Positions 16,435 to 23,153 of a stretch of 37,899 nt of DNA are shown in pieces. The notes under the pieces are model-generated. The model had not been told where the DNA came from. It saw only the letters and a list, made by a program, of their open reading frames with translations, and searched no databases. The stretch lies in IMG/VR virus record IMGVR_UViG_3300022932_000012, positions 1 to 37,899 of that record, one strand, 5' to 3'. How positions within the stretch are numbered: position 1 is the first letter of the stretch; every line of letters starts with the position of its first letter. Position numbers and translations under genes: made by a program. The stretch is from a virus.

Positions 16435-17855
16435 GTGTCTTCCTCGTCGTCTTTGTTGAATGCTTCGTCCCAGCGGTCGATGTGGCGTTTCTTGGCGGAT
16501 GGCGGCACCACTGCTGGGTGCGCGTCATCCAGTGCGCGGCCAATCATCGAAGCCACGTCTACGTCGTCGTCGTGAGTACCGGCAGGGAACTTCAGGAACT
16601 CGTCGATCTCGGCGCCCTGCTCGAACCAGACCTTGCCCATCGCTGCACGCGCCTGGAAGCCTCGAGCGCGGGTAGGCTTGTCGCTGATACTGGACAGCCA
16701 CTCCATGCGACAAAACACCTGCCGTTCACGCATGCGGCGGATCAGCATGGGCTCGATGGCCTTTTGGATCACCCCCGCCTCACCGAACCAGGCGATGGGC
16801 TTGTATTCCTTGACCAAATCCAGCTTGCGATCGATCCACACGTCGGCGCTGGTCTGTCCGCGCCAACCTGCCAGGCGGTACAGGTCGCCCTCAGGATCAA
16901 CGCCCCAGATGCGATGCACCGTGTAGTCACCACCTCCATCCGTCACCGCGTAGTCGCTGGTGCCGTAGATGGACAGGTGCTTCGGACGCTCCTTCCACGT
17001 CTTGAACCAATCGCGCTGAAAGAATGTGCCTTCGTCGGGACTGGGCGACTGCTGATAGAGCGCCGACCAGTCCCGCGGGCCGACTGCAGCCTTGATGCGC
17101 AACAGAGCATCAACGTCGTACTGCTCAGGCCACAGCGCTTTCTCGTTGTCGATCGCCGGCAGGTTCAGGACATCCCAACCCTCTCGAGCGTGTGCCTCCA
17201 TCAACCAGCCTGCCAAGTCGTCTTCGTGCCAGCGGGTTTGAATCACCACCACCCGGCCACCGGGCATCAGCCGCGTGTAGGCGGTCGACGTGTACCACTC
17301 CTTGATCCGCTTGCGCGTGATCTCGCTGTCCGCATCCTCCCGGTTCTTCACCGGGTCATCGATCAGCAGCAAGTGAGCACCACGGCCCGTCAGAGGACCG
17401 CCGACACCCACCGCGTAGTAAGCGCCGCCCTGCGACACCTGATGCTCGTAGCCACCCATGTCTGCAGCGATGTGGAACCGCTTCGAACTCTTGCTGTCAT
17501 TCGCCAGCCGCACCCCAGGAAACACAGCCTGGTACGCAGGATCGGCGATCTGGTTCTTCACCTTGCGGCCGAAGTCGTCAGCCAGCTCCTGCCCGTAGGT
17601 CGCCGCGACCACGTAGTGATCCGGGTTGCGCCCCATGTACCAAGCCGGGAAGAACTCGCTCGCCAGCATCGACTTCCCATGACGCGGCGGCATGAAGATC
17701 ATCAGCCGGGTGATCTCACCCTTTTCTACCTGCTCCAGCTTGCGGGCGATCATCCGGTGATGTCGCGCATCCTTGTATCCGGGCCACTGATACGCCGCAT
17801 AGGCGATCAGCCGTGAAAAGGCGAAGTCTTCCGCCGTCGGCTCAGCGATCGGCAC
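16419..17855 (-). CDS. Terminase large subunit
   Basis: The 478-residue protein holds an ATPase domain with Walker A MPPRHGKS (55-62), Walker B LLLIDD (162-167) and a TRWH coupling segment near 207. A C-terminal RNase H-like nuclease domain opens at about residue 297 with the first acidic residue D301 in YGTSDYAVTDGGGDY. It drives DNA into the prohead and cuts the concatemer. The start overlaps the small-subunit stop by 14 bases. Headful cutting is suggested by the circular, permuted assembly but is not proved by the protein alone. Confidence 0.93.
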   Translation of the reverse strand: MPIAEPTAEDFAFSRLIAYAAYQWPGYKDARHHRMIARKLEQVEKGEITRLMIFMPPRHGKSMLASEFFPAWYMGRNPDHYVVAATYGQELADDFGRKVKNQIADPAYQAVFPGVRLANDSKSSKRFHIAADMGGYEHQVSQGGAYYAVGVGGPLTGRGAHLLLIDDPVKNREDADSEITRKRIKEWYTSTAYTRLMPGGRVVVIQTRWHEDDLAGWLMEAHAREGWDVLNLPAIDNEKALWPEQYDVDALLRIKAAVGPRDWSALYQQSPSPDEGTFFQRDWFKTWKERPKHLSIYGTSDYAVTDGGGDYTVHRIWGVDPEGDLYRLAGWRGQTSADVWIDRKLDLVKEYKPIAWFGEAGVIQKAIEPMLIRRMRERQVFCRMEWLSSISDKPTRARGFQARAAMGKVWFEQGAEIDEFLKFPAGTHDDDVDVASMIGRALDDAHPAVVPPSAKKRHIDRWDEAFNKDDEEDTWKTA

Positions 17856-18168
17856 GCTGTGCAGCCTGGACTGCGGCGTCTCGCTGCTCCTTGCTGGTGA
17901 TCTCGATAGGCCCGCCGTTCGGGCCGCTCACTTCGGTGCGAGCCAGCTTAGGGATGTGGTACTCCATCGCTTGGAGCAGCAGCATCGCCGCTTTACCTGG
18001 GTCAGGCTTCACGCCGTTCTCAGGGTCGCCGTCCGCCGTGTCCTGAAGCCACTGCTCGAGCTTGGAGACGTTGTTCTGCGCCAGAAGGGCTACGGCTTCG
18101 CGCACGTCTTTCGTGGTCTTGTTGATCGATCCAGGCTGCCTGCCGCCGGTCTTTGCGCCCTTTGCCAT
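17842..18168 (-). CDS. Terminase small subunit (putative)
   Basis: A 108-residue protein opens MAKGAKTGGRQPGSINKTTK, with a basic Gly/Arg N-terminus. It continues with a helix (VREAVALLAQNNVSKLEQWL) and the segment DPGKAAMLLLQAMEYHIPKL. The opening and the YHIPKLARTE block are shared by many phage small terminase-like proteins. Its place immediately upstream of the large subunit, with a 14-base overlap, supports recognition of the packaging site. Confidence 0.78.
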   Translation of the reverse strand: MAKGAKTGGRQPGSINKTTKDVREAVALLAQNNVSKLEQWLQDTADGDPENGVKPDPGKAAMLLLQAMEYHIPKLARTEVSGPNGGPIEITSKEQRDAAVQAAQRADR

Positions 18169-18191
18169 TTCGTAATCCAGACGTGTCTGTT

Positions 18192-18380
18192 TTAGACAAC
18201 GATCGGACTGGCCGACTCACGCAGCACAGCCACCTTCGCCTCGATCTGCGCGCGAGTGCCTTCATCCAGTGCGAGCCAGCGATCCGAAGCGACAAGCGCC
18301 TCGTGGTTCGCGATGGTCCGCTTGACCTGGGTGGGGCTCATGGCCTTTACCCGGTCTGCGTAGATGGAGAGGTCAGACAC
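18192..18380 (-). CDS. Small helical protein at the head of the late operon
   Basis: The preferred start is a GTG at 18380 with GGAAC upstream, giving 62 residues. Starts farther upstream would read through a terminator hairpin. The sequence is helical and charged (LSIYADRVKAMSPTQVKRTI and a second helix, GTRAQIEAKVAVLRES). It is the first late gene after the two stacked terminators and precedes the terminase small subunit by 23 bases. No family is recognised. A packaging accessory role is only a guess. Confidence 0.6.
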   Translation of the reverse strand: MSDLSIYADRVKAMSPTQVKRTIANHEALVASDRWLALDEGTRAQIEAKVAVLRESASPIVV

Positions 18381-18390
18381 GTCAGTTCCA

Positions 18391-18424
18391 AATAAAAAGC
18401 CCACCGGCATCGCTGCGGGCGGGC
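18391..18424 (-). terminator. Second terminator of the late leader
   Basis: On the minus strand a seven-pair stem (GCCCGCC against GGTGGGC, with one G-U pair) is followed by TTTTTATT. It lies 10 bases upstream of the first late gene. Together with 18534-18558 it makes a double stop between the Q-like gene and the packaging genes. Confidence 0.75.
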
Positions 18425-18533
18425 GTGAAGATCGATTCCTCGACCATGGAGAAAGTGTTGTCGGGTCAGGCCCTGTTGACATGGAGTCGTGAGGTGTTGG
18501 CCTGCTCGGCGAACGAGGTTAGCGAGCGCCAAC

Positions 18534-18558
18534 GAAAAAGCCCTCCATTGCAGAGGGC
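18534..18558 (-). terminator. First terminator of the late leader (tR'-like)
   Basis: On the minus strand the stem GCCCTC / GAGGGC with a seven-base loop is followed by TTTTTC. It lies about 70 bases downstream of the promoter candidate at 18638-18666. This matches lambda pR'-tR', where Q lets polymerase pass. The 300-base gap 18381-18681 holds this terminator, a second one and the promoter candidate; I see no convincing gene in it. Confidence 0.85.
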
Positions 18559-18637
18559 TCTGTCTGTGAGCTTTACCGGCACCGCCGCCTCCAAAATGGA
18601 TGGGCTTGTCTTATGCCGACGCTCACAAGTTGCTCTG

Positions 18638-18666
18638 TTTGTACCACATCCTTTGCGGCACAACAA
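18638..18666 (-). promoter_or_regulatory. Candidate late promoter (pR'-like)
   Basis: On the minus strand TTGTTG and TACAAA are separated by 17 bases, and a TG one base before the -10 box gives an extended -10 look. It starts just downstream of the Q-like gene and reads into the terminator at 18534-18558. The boxes are weak matches (3 and 4 of 6), so position carries most of the argument. Confidence 0.45.
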
Positions 18667-18681
18667 GAGGTTTTCGTACAG

Positions 18682-19059
18682 TCATGCACGAATATTTATG
18701 AGCATCTGCCGTCCGTCCCTCACAGCGAGTGCCAGCGCCTCCATGGAAAGGCCGAGCGTCTTGCACACCTTGGCGGGAGCTACAGGCTTCACGTAGCTCC
18801 AGTTGAGCGCCACCCGGTTGGCGACAGGCACCAGATGCATGCCCTTGGCGATTCGCTGGGCGTCTGTGCCATCTACGGGCGTGCCGATGGGGCCGCGCTC
18901 GAAGTTGTCAGGGCGGTAGAGGCGGAACATCGGGCTTGCGTTCGCCCCTGACGGGCCACCTTGGCACCAGCGTGCCCAGTTCTCCAGGCGCTTGTGGATC
19001 TCTTCGTGCTTCGGCTCGATCAAGCAGAAGTCGACTTCGGTTCGGACTTTCATCAGCAT
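18682..19059 (-). CDS. Putative late-gene antiterminator (Q-like)
   Basis: This 125-residue protein has the size of short phage Q-type antiterminators. It opens with a helix holding HKRLENWARWCQGG and ends with an HTH-like part, APAKVCKTLGLSMEALALAV, preceded by VANRVALNWSYV. Both ends fit the short Q family, where an RLExWAxW-type N-terminus and a C-terminal recognition helix recur. It is the last gene before a promoter candidate and two terminators, the classic place for Q. The start at 19059 has a GGGGGA ribosome site. Family recognition is from memory of the pattern. Confidence 0.62.
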   Translation of the reverse strand: MLMKVRTEVDFCLIEPKHEEIHKRLENWARWCQGGPSGANASPMFRLYRPDNFERGPIGTPVDGTDAQRIAKGMHLVPVANRVALNWSYVKPVAPAKVCKTLGLSMEALALAVRDGRQMLINIRA

Positions 19060-19290
19060 CTAGTCCCCCTTCCCTACATGGCGAAGAACCCGGGTGTTGC
19101 CGAAGCCGACACCTTCATGAACCTTCGTATTGCCGGCCGCATCACGGATGGCGTAGCCGACCCGCATGTAGGCAGCGCGATCCCTTGCCGCCTCCCGCGT
19201 CTCGAACAGCCCCTTGTTGACCCACTTGTGGGCGCGGCTCTTGCGCACTTGCACTCTCCAGCGGATCAGCATGCTGTTGGTTCGGGTCAT
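19060..19290 (-). CDS. Small basic protein of unknown function
   Basis: A 76-residue protein with many Arg and Lys (SMLIRWRVQVRKSRAHKWVN, REAARDRAAYMRVGYAIRD). AGGAG precedes the start. It could bind nucleic acid through its basic first half and looks like small hypothetical proteins common in this part of lambdoid genomes. It abuts the Q-like gene with its TAG directly before the next ATG, so the two are likely co-translated. No function can be assigned. Confidence 0.65.
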   Translation of the reverse strand: MTRTNSMLIRWRVQVRKSRAHKWVNKGLFETREAARDRAAYMRVGYAIRDAAGNTKVHEGVGFGNTRVLRHVGKGD

Positions 19291-19299
19291 GGTTGGCTC

Positions 19300-19542
19300 C
19301 TAGTCGAGACGGATGGTTTGGCCTTTGAGGAAGCCGGAGCACACGGCGCCGGAAACCTTGCGACCGCTTGGCCCCTTGGCCGTGAAGCCGGTCGAGAACG
19401 TGTCTTTCTCGGCGCAGGCAAAGAAGGCGTAGCCGGTGATCTGAATGTCTGTGTAGCCAGCGTCTGCCAAGGCGGCACTGGCTCGGTCGGTCTGCGTACA
19501 GCCAGCCAGCAGGACGGCGGCGATGAGGATTGCGAACTTCAT
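19300..19542 (-). CDS. Small lipoprotein
   Basis: From the ATG at 19542 (80 residues) the protein starts MKFAILIAAVLLAGCTQTD. This is a short signal peptide with lipobox LLAG before C15, predicting lipid attachment and envelope location. The mature part holds two further cysteines (FFACAEKD and GAVCSGF), which could form a disulfide. The start overlaps the stop of the preceding gene (ATGA). It lies in the early-to-late leftward block. It could act in superinfection exclusion or be a host-like outer-membrane protein; the sequence does not decide. Confidence 0.78.
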   Translation of the reverse strand: MKFAILIAAVLLAGCTQTDRASAALADAGYTDIQITGYAFFACAEKDTFSTGFTAKGPSGRKVSGAVCSGFLKGQTIRLD

Positions 19543-19745
19543 GGTTGGCCTTTCGTGGGGGTGGAGCAAGTGATCGTTCCGAGCGGCAGAGGCAAGCCAG
19601 CAGGGATGAAGTGAGGCGACCCGACTTGAACCGGCTTGGTCCAGTCGATGACGGGAACACCGCTGGAACTGCGGCCGCTTTCAAGGACAGCGACGCGCTC
19701 GCGCAGCTTCGTGATCTCTTCGCGCAGTTGTTCGATCTCGGTCAT
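19539..19745 (-). CDS. Short coiled-coil protein
   Basis: The chosen ATG at 19745 follows a strong GAGGAGAAGG site and gives 68 residues. Residues 1-25 form a heptad coiled coil (EIEQLREEITKLRERVAVLE), followed by a Pro/Gly-rich tail (DWTKPVQVGSPHFIPAGL). This is the look of a small oligomeric adaptor. It lies between the Ref-like nuclease and the lipoprotein, overlapping the latter by four bases. No family is recognised. Confidence 0.65.
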   Translation of the reverse strand: MTEIEQLREEITKLRERVAVLESGRSSSGVPVIDWTKPVQVGSPHFIPAGLPLPLGTITCSTPTKGQP

Positions 19746-19756
19746 CAGCCTTCTCC

Positions 19757-20047
19757 TCAGTGAGTTGCGGGCGCCAGCAACGCGAGCGCGTCGTCCAGCA
19801 TTTCTTGCTCGGTGAAGCCGTAGTGCTTCGGGAATCCCTTCGTGCCCAGCCCGTGGACGCCTTCCGGGCCGCGGTGGTGGTGGACGCACAGCGGGATCAG
19901 CGTCAGGTAGTTCCCCTTGCCCCAGCCTTGGCCGGCGCGAAGGTGGTGGAGCTCGACTTCCGGGGTGAAGACGGCCCACAGCTTCTTGCAGGCCATGCAG
20001 CCGAGTTCGACCAGGCGGCGTTTGTGTTGCTGCTCAGCTTTGGTCAT
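19757..20047 (-). CDS. Ref-like HNH nuclease
   Basis: A 96-residue protein has paired zinc-site cysteines C17 and C20 (GCMACKK) and an HH motif at 34-35 (VELHHLRAGQGWGK). A second metal cluster follows in IPLCVHHHRGPEGVHG. This arrangement matches the P1 Ref family of RecA-dependent nucleases and related phage HNH proteins. It could nick DNA at recombination intermediates. Ref normally needs RecA filaments, and this copy is shorter than P1 Ref (about 186 residues), keeping only the HNH part. The GAGGTG ribosome site and 14-base overlap with the ninB-like gene support the start. Confidence 0.78.
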   Translation of the reverse strand: MTKAEQQHKRRLVELGCMACKKLWAVFTPEVELHHLRAGQGWGKGNYLTLIPLCVHHHRGPEGVHGLGTKGFPKHYGFTEQEMLDDALALLAPATH

Positions 20048-20429
20048 GGGCCACCTCGTGGTCTGCCATGAAGGCGACGGTGTATTCGATGAGGCTGGAG
20101 CCGCGGCGCTTGGACATCAGGGCCGTCGATTCGCGGATGTTCACGAACTCGCCCTCGATGCCCGGCACAATCTCGGCGCCCTCCTTCGTGGCGACGGCAT
20201 GGCCCGACACCATCAGCACCTTCCACTCAGCCAGGGTGCGGCGCTTGCCGGCCCACTCGATGGAGGATTTCGCGAGATCACCGCACAGGGCGTGGAACTT
20301 GGCGTTCTGTTCCCCGTTGCGGCTGGGCTCGGCGATGGTCACGACTGCCTCGTCCGGGGCGCCCCAGATGGCGTCGATCGCCCGCTGGCGGACGTTGTTG
20401 TTGACCAAACGGAGGATGCGTTTGTCCAT
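20034..20429 (-). CDS. ninB: NinB-like recombination protein
   Basis: The start at 20429 (MDKRILRLVNNNVRQRAIDA) overlaps the previous stop as TGATG and gives 131 residues. The opening and the segments NAKFHALCGDLAKSSIEWAG, LMVSGHAVATKEG and SLIEYTVAFMADHEV fit NinB/Orf family proteins of lambdoid phages. Those bind single-stranded DNA and can replace RecFOR in phage recombination. It sits between a VRR-NUC-like nuclease and a Ref-like nuclease, forming a small recombination cluster. Confidence 0.8.
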   Translation of the reverse strand: MDKRILRLVNNNVRQRAIDAIWGAPDEAVVTIAEPSRNGEQNAKFHALCGDLAKSSIEWAGKRRTLAEWKVLMVSGHAVATKEGAEIVPGIEGEFVNIRESTALMSKRRGSSLIEYTVAFMADHEVAHDQS

Positions 20430-20719
20430 CACAGCACGCACCCCATCGCCTTGAGCGCTTCCCAAGGCGACTCGACCACATGGAGCGGCACGTCAGCCCA
20501 CTCCTTGTGGAACTCGACCTGGTCGGCGGTGAGCTTGCGGGCGGAGGGCACCTTCTGGCCGTCCTTCACCTCAAGCAAGACCAGCTTGCCGCGGAATGCG
20601 CACAGGAGGTCGGGCACCCCTTTGCCGAGCGCGGCCAGGCTCAGGACCAGCACGCCGGCAGCTCTGAGGGCAGAGACGACCTTCACCTGGTTGGAGTCGA
20701 TCTTGGCTGCCCTACGCAT
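20429..20719 (-). CDS. VRR-NUC-like nuclease
   Basis: From the ATG at 20719, preceded by GGGAGGAAAG, the protein is 96 residues. It shows KVVSALRAAGVLVLSLAALG, then GVPDLLCAFRGKLVLLEVKD, giving the D and E-x-K catalytic pattern of the VRR-NUC (PD-(D/E)xK) fold. A closing helix follows (LTADQVEFHKEWADVPLHVV). In phages these small proteins may act as Holliday-junction or structure-specific nucleases. The start lies inside the end of the 23-codon ORF at 20712-20783. Confidence 0.75.
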   Translation of the reverse strand: MRRAAKIDSNQVKVVSALRAAGVLVLSLAALGKGVPDLLCAFRGKLVLLEVKDGQKVPSARKLTADQVEFHKEWADVPLHVVESPWEALKAMGCVL

Positions 20720-20783
20720 GGCTTTCCTCCCACTGGCTCTCAAGGTCCGCAATCGCCCCAGCCTTCGTGTACCCGATGCCCAT
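20712..20783 (-). CDS. Possible 23-residue leader-like peptide
   Basis: A very short ORF begins with ATG overlapping the upstream stop (TGATG) and encodes MGIGYTKAGAIADLESQWEE plus SHA. Its end carries the GGGAGGAAAG ribosome site of the next gene, so its translation could expose or regulate that site. This genome uses such stop-start overlaps in most early genes, which is why I include it. It is too short to judge by codon use. Confidence 0.4.
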   Translation of the reverse strand: MGIGYTKAGAIADLESQWEESHA

Positions 20784-21001
20784 CACGAGCCGTCCGCCGA
20801 GGAGCTGTCTGCGAGCGTGCCAACATCCCCCGAACTTGAAGATGCTGGTTGCATCGCCTCCTTCAGCAGCCGAGGAAGATCGGCGTGCTCCCTGTCCTGC
20901 GCGATCTCCTTGGCTCTGTCCCAGGCCCATGCTTTCCAGTTCGCTGTGAAGGGGGGCGACAACAGCTTGAGCAAGTGCGCCAGATGTTCGGATGTGGTCA
21001 T
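20783..21001 (-). CDS. Small helical protein of unknown function
   Basis: This 72-residue protein has a helical first half with a Trp-rich segment (FTANWKAWAWDRAKEIA) and an acidic Ser/Asp tail. WKAWAWDRAKEL-type sequences occur in small early-region proteins of several phages. It sits in the replication-recombination block between two other small genes and overlaps the next ORF by one base at TGATG. No catalytic residue or DNA-binding motif is evident. Confidence 0.6.
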   Translation of the reverse strand: MTTSEHLAHLLKLLSPPFTANWKAWAWDRAKEIAQDREHADLPRLLKEAMQPASSSSGDVGTLADSSSADGS

Positions 21002-21004
21002 TGG

Positions 21005-21142
21005 TCATACGATCCGTCCGTTGATGACGCGATCGAACAGGACGATGCCGCGCGCTTTGTGGTGCAGCCGCCCATCGCGGCGCCACGACTCGTACCAGCC
21101 CTCCGAGAGCCACATGGCAGCGAAGAAAAGTGCCTCGTTCAT
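21005..21142 (-). CDS. Small 45-residue protein
   Basis: The gene starts in an ATGA overlap with the LexA-type gene and encodes MNEALFFAAMWLSEGWYESW, then a basic stretch (RRDGRLHHKARGIVLFDRVI). It has amphipathic character and aromatic residues. It is too short for the automatic size cut-off, but the coupled start and the tight packing on both sides (3 bases to the next gene) support it. Function unknown. Confidence 0.55.
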   Translation of the reverse strand: MNEALFFAAMWLSEGWYESWRRDGRLHHKARGIVLFDRVINGRIV

Positions 21143-21393
21143 CCCTGAACCCCTCCCCTTGCACCCAGCCCGGCAAGCTCTTCGTCGCGAACAAATCGGT
21201 ACTTGCCAACCGCATTTTTGGTAATCCAGCCCTTCTTCTCGAGCTGCATCGCCCAGTAGACGGCGGTGGTCGGCTGCTTGCCGAAGCGTCGGGCGATTTC
21301 CGTGCAGGCCGGTGGAAGCTGGTCGTTCTCGCGGTGGAAGTCCTTCATGAAGACAAGCACCTCGAGTTCTCGGTCGGTAAGCGGTAGCTTCAT
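21139..21393 (-). CDS. LexA-type winged-helix DNA-binding protein without protease domain
   Basis: The 84 residues correspond to the LexA N-terminal domain: LTDRELEVLVFMKDFHRE, then LPPACTEIARRFGKQPTTAV as the helix-turn-helix and MQLEKKGWI as the wing. Full LexA is about 200 residues and has a C-terminal S24 peptidase, which is absent here. It could bind LexA-like sites or a phage operator as a stable regulator. ATGA overlaps join it to the HNH gene upstream and to a small gene downstream. The target site is unknown. Confidence 0.72.
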   Translation of the reverse strand: MKLPLTDRELEVLVFMKDFHRENDQLPPACTEIARRFGKQPTTAVYWAMQLEKKGWITKNAVGKYRFVRDEELAGLGARGGVQG

Positions 21394-21863
21394 GCACGTG
21401 CTCCCAGGCCAGCGAAAGGGTCGAAGGCGTTCTCGGTCCAGACAAGGTTGTTTTCGATCCGCGACACCAGGCCCTGGGTCACGTTGAATGCGCGAGCCTT
21501 TGCCCGTTGGGTCAGGTCGCTCTCCCGGATCGCGCGGGCGGTTTCCATGTCGATCTTCTTGCCGCGGCCCCGGCCTGCCACCTTCCAGCGGGCGGCGACG
21601 TCAGGGCGCGCGATGGTGGTGCGCATGATCTGGCTCAGCGTGAACAGCTGGAGGTGCGCGAGACACGTCGGGCGGCCACAGGTCGGGTGCGGAATCTGGC
21701 CTTCCGGGATCGGGCCGACAGTCGCTTGCCAGTACTTCCGGCGCATGCTGCCGCCAGCGATGGGGGCCTGGGCCTTGTTCAGCTTTCCGTTCCACAGGAG
21801 GCAGTCGCCGTCCTCGGTGCACTGGCAGCGGATGTAGGCTTCGGTTTGAGCGGCGGTTCTCAT
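21390..21863 (-). CDS. HNH-family protein with helix-turn-helix tail
   Basis: From the ATG at 21863 the protein is 157 residues. The N-terminal half has the layout of the HNH_3 family: GDCLLWNGKLNKAQAPIAGG, then H59-x2-C62-x4-C67-x2-H70 in IPHPTCGRPTCLAHLQL. The C-terminal half contains an HTH-like segment (RAKARAFNVTQGLVSRIENN). Such proteins are common free-standing phage nucleases or homing-type endonucleases, often variable between relatives. ATGA overlaps couple it to the helicase gene and to the LexA-type gene. Confidence 0.68.
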   Translation of the reverse strand: MRTAAQTEAYIRCQCTEDGDCLLWNGKLNKAQAPIAGGSMRRKYWQATVGPIPEGQIPHPTCGRPTCLAHLQLFTLSQIMRTTIARPDVAARWKVAGRGRGKKIDMETARAIRESDLTQRAKARAFNVTQGLVSRIENNLVWTENAFDPFAGLGARA

Positions 21864-22828
21864 GGCGTCCTCCGATGCGGGAAGTTCGGGAAGTACAGAG
21901 TCGAGCCGTGGGCCGAGTCCGTGTATTGCTGGCTGTCCCGGTCGAACCACAGCAGGATCGTGGGTTCGTCTTCGCCGTTGCGCTGCTTGCGGCACAGGAT
22001 CGCGGCGTCGTGCTCGTCCTTCTTCTTGGCGCTCGAGCCGTTGGCCTTGGTGTCGTCTTCCTTGGCCTTGTTGCGCCAGACCATCATCACGTTGTCGACC
22101 AGATCGGTGATCGCGCCGCTGCCCTTGTTGTCGTACTTGTCGGGGATGTGGTGTTCGTTCGCCGGCTTGCGGGTGTGGTGGATCAGGTGGACGTGCACCT
22201 GGTTGTCGCGGGCCAGCGCGGTCAGCTCGTCGACAAATTCCTTCTGGCCGTTGTAGTCGTCCTCGCCGCGAACGCACTTCATGAGGCTGTCGATCAGGAT
22301 GTGGCCGACGCCCAGCTCCTTCGCGCAGTACCGGGCCATGCTGATGACGCGCTTGGCGTCGACGGTGCCCTGTTGGTCGTAGATCCACAGGCGGTTATCG
22401 GTCCACTGGCCGAACTCGGTGTAGAGCGCCGTGAGCATCGAAATGCCCTCGCCGTTCTGGTATTCAGGAGCGAAAGGGTTCGTTCCGGCGTACATGCGGG
22501 TGAGGCGCTGCATGGTGGTCTGCGGCTTCATTTCGAAGCTGGCGATCACGCCTTTCTCGTCTTGGCCGAGCAGCGAAAGCATCACCTGCGAAGCGATCTG
22601 CGTCTTGCCGTGGCCGTTCTGGCCGGCCCACAGGGTGACTTCGCCCTTCCGGAAATTGAAGACGTTGCGAGCGCGCTCCCAGGGCAGGAAGACCTTCTTC
22701 GACGTGTCCGGGTTGCGCAGCCGGTCGATCAGGTCGAGCATCCAGACGGATGCCGGCTTGACGTGCGTCTGTGCGTCCGTCTCGACCAGGTACGCATCGA
22801 AGTCGATGGTGTCAGGAATGATTTGCAA
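21860..22828 (-). CDS. DnaB-like replicative helicase
   Basis: A 322-residue RecA-fold helicase has Walker A GQNGHGKT (69-76), Walker B HILIDS (176-181) and a sensor-like HLIHHTR at 214-220. An arginine-rich end region (ILCRKQRNGEDEP) may supply the finger. It lacks the N-terminal domain of DnaB, so it is a core helicase. The start is a TTG at 22828 with a strong GGAGG site, overlapping the upstream gene by 17 bases. It follows a replication protein, so the pair probably opens the phage origin and loads the fork. Confidence 0.85.
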   Translation of the reverse strand: MQIIPDTIDFDAYLVETDAQTHVKPASVWMLDLIDRLRNPDTSKKVFLPWERARNVFNFRKGEVTLWAGQNGHGKTQIASQVMLSLLGQDEKGVIASFEMKPQTTMQRLTRMYAGTNPFAPEYQNGEGISMLTALYTEFGQWTDNRLWIYDQQGTVDAKRVISMARYCAKELGVGHILIDSLMKCVRGEDDYNGQKEFVDELTALARDNQVHVHLIHHTRKPANEHHIPDKYDNKGSGAITDLVDNVMMVWRNKAKEDDTKANGSSAKKKDEHDAAILCRKQRNGEDEPTILLWFDRDSQQYTDSAHGSTLYFPNFPHRRTP

Positions 22829-23153
22829 GCTGCCTCCGGATTTGGTGCATGGCGTTTTCGTGTTGCTCGGACAGGCCGAGGGTTGCGTGATCGCAGGCGA
22901 CGCCTACGGCTTTGGGGTTAGCGGCTTCGACGGCGCCGATGGTTGCGTCGAGCAATGCGTCGTCACCGCTGAGGTCGAAGATGTCGACGTGCAGGCCGAC
23001 GACCGGGCGCCAGTCCATCGAAACGGGATTTCCCGTCACGGCGATGCAGTCGGGCAGAGCAGCGACCGAGGCCGGGCACTTGCCGACAACGACCCAGACC
23101 GCAGCCGGGGCGCCACCGCTGCGGCGCAGGTTGGTGAGGGACTGGAGGCTCAT
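22812..23153 (-). CDS. Unknown protein between replication genes
   Basis: From an ATG in an ATGA overlap the protein is 113 residues. It opens with a basic helix (MSLQSLTNLRRSGGAPAAVW) and then shows alternating strands and helices with VVVGKCPASVAAL and GLHVDIFDLSGDDALLDATI. This suggests a small alpha/beta fold. It sits between the replication protein and the helicase and may be a loader or accessory factor. No motif decides this. Confidence 0.6.
   Translation of the reverse strand: MSLQSLTNLRRSGGAPAAVWVVVGKCPASVAALPDCIAVTGNPVSMDWRPVVGLHVDIFDLSGDDALLDATIGAVEAANPKAVGVACDHATLGLSEQHENAMHQIRRQLANHS

Noticed and set aside
18347-18532. A minus-strand ORF between the two late-leader terminators
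   Set aside because: It runs through a hairpin, starts at TTG without a ribosome site and has a low-complexity, Arg/His-rich composition.
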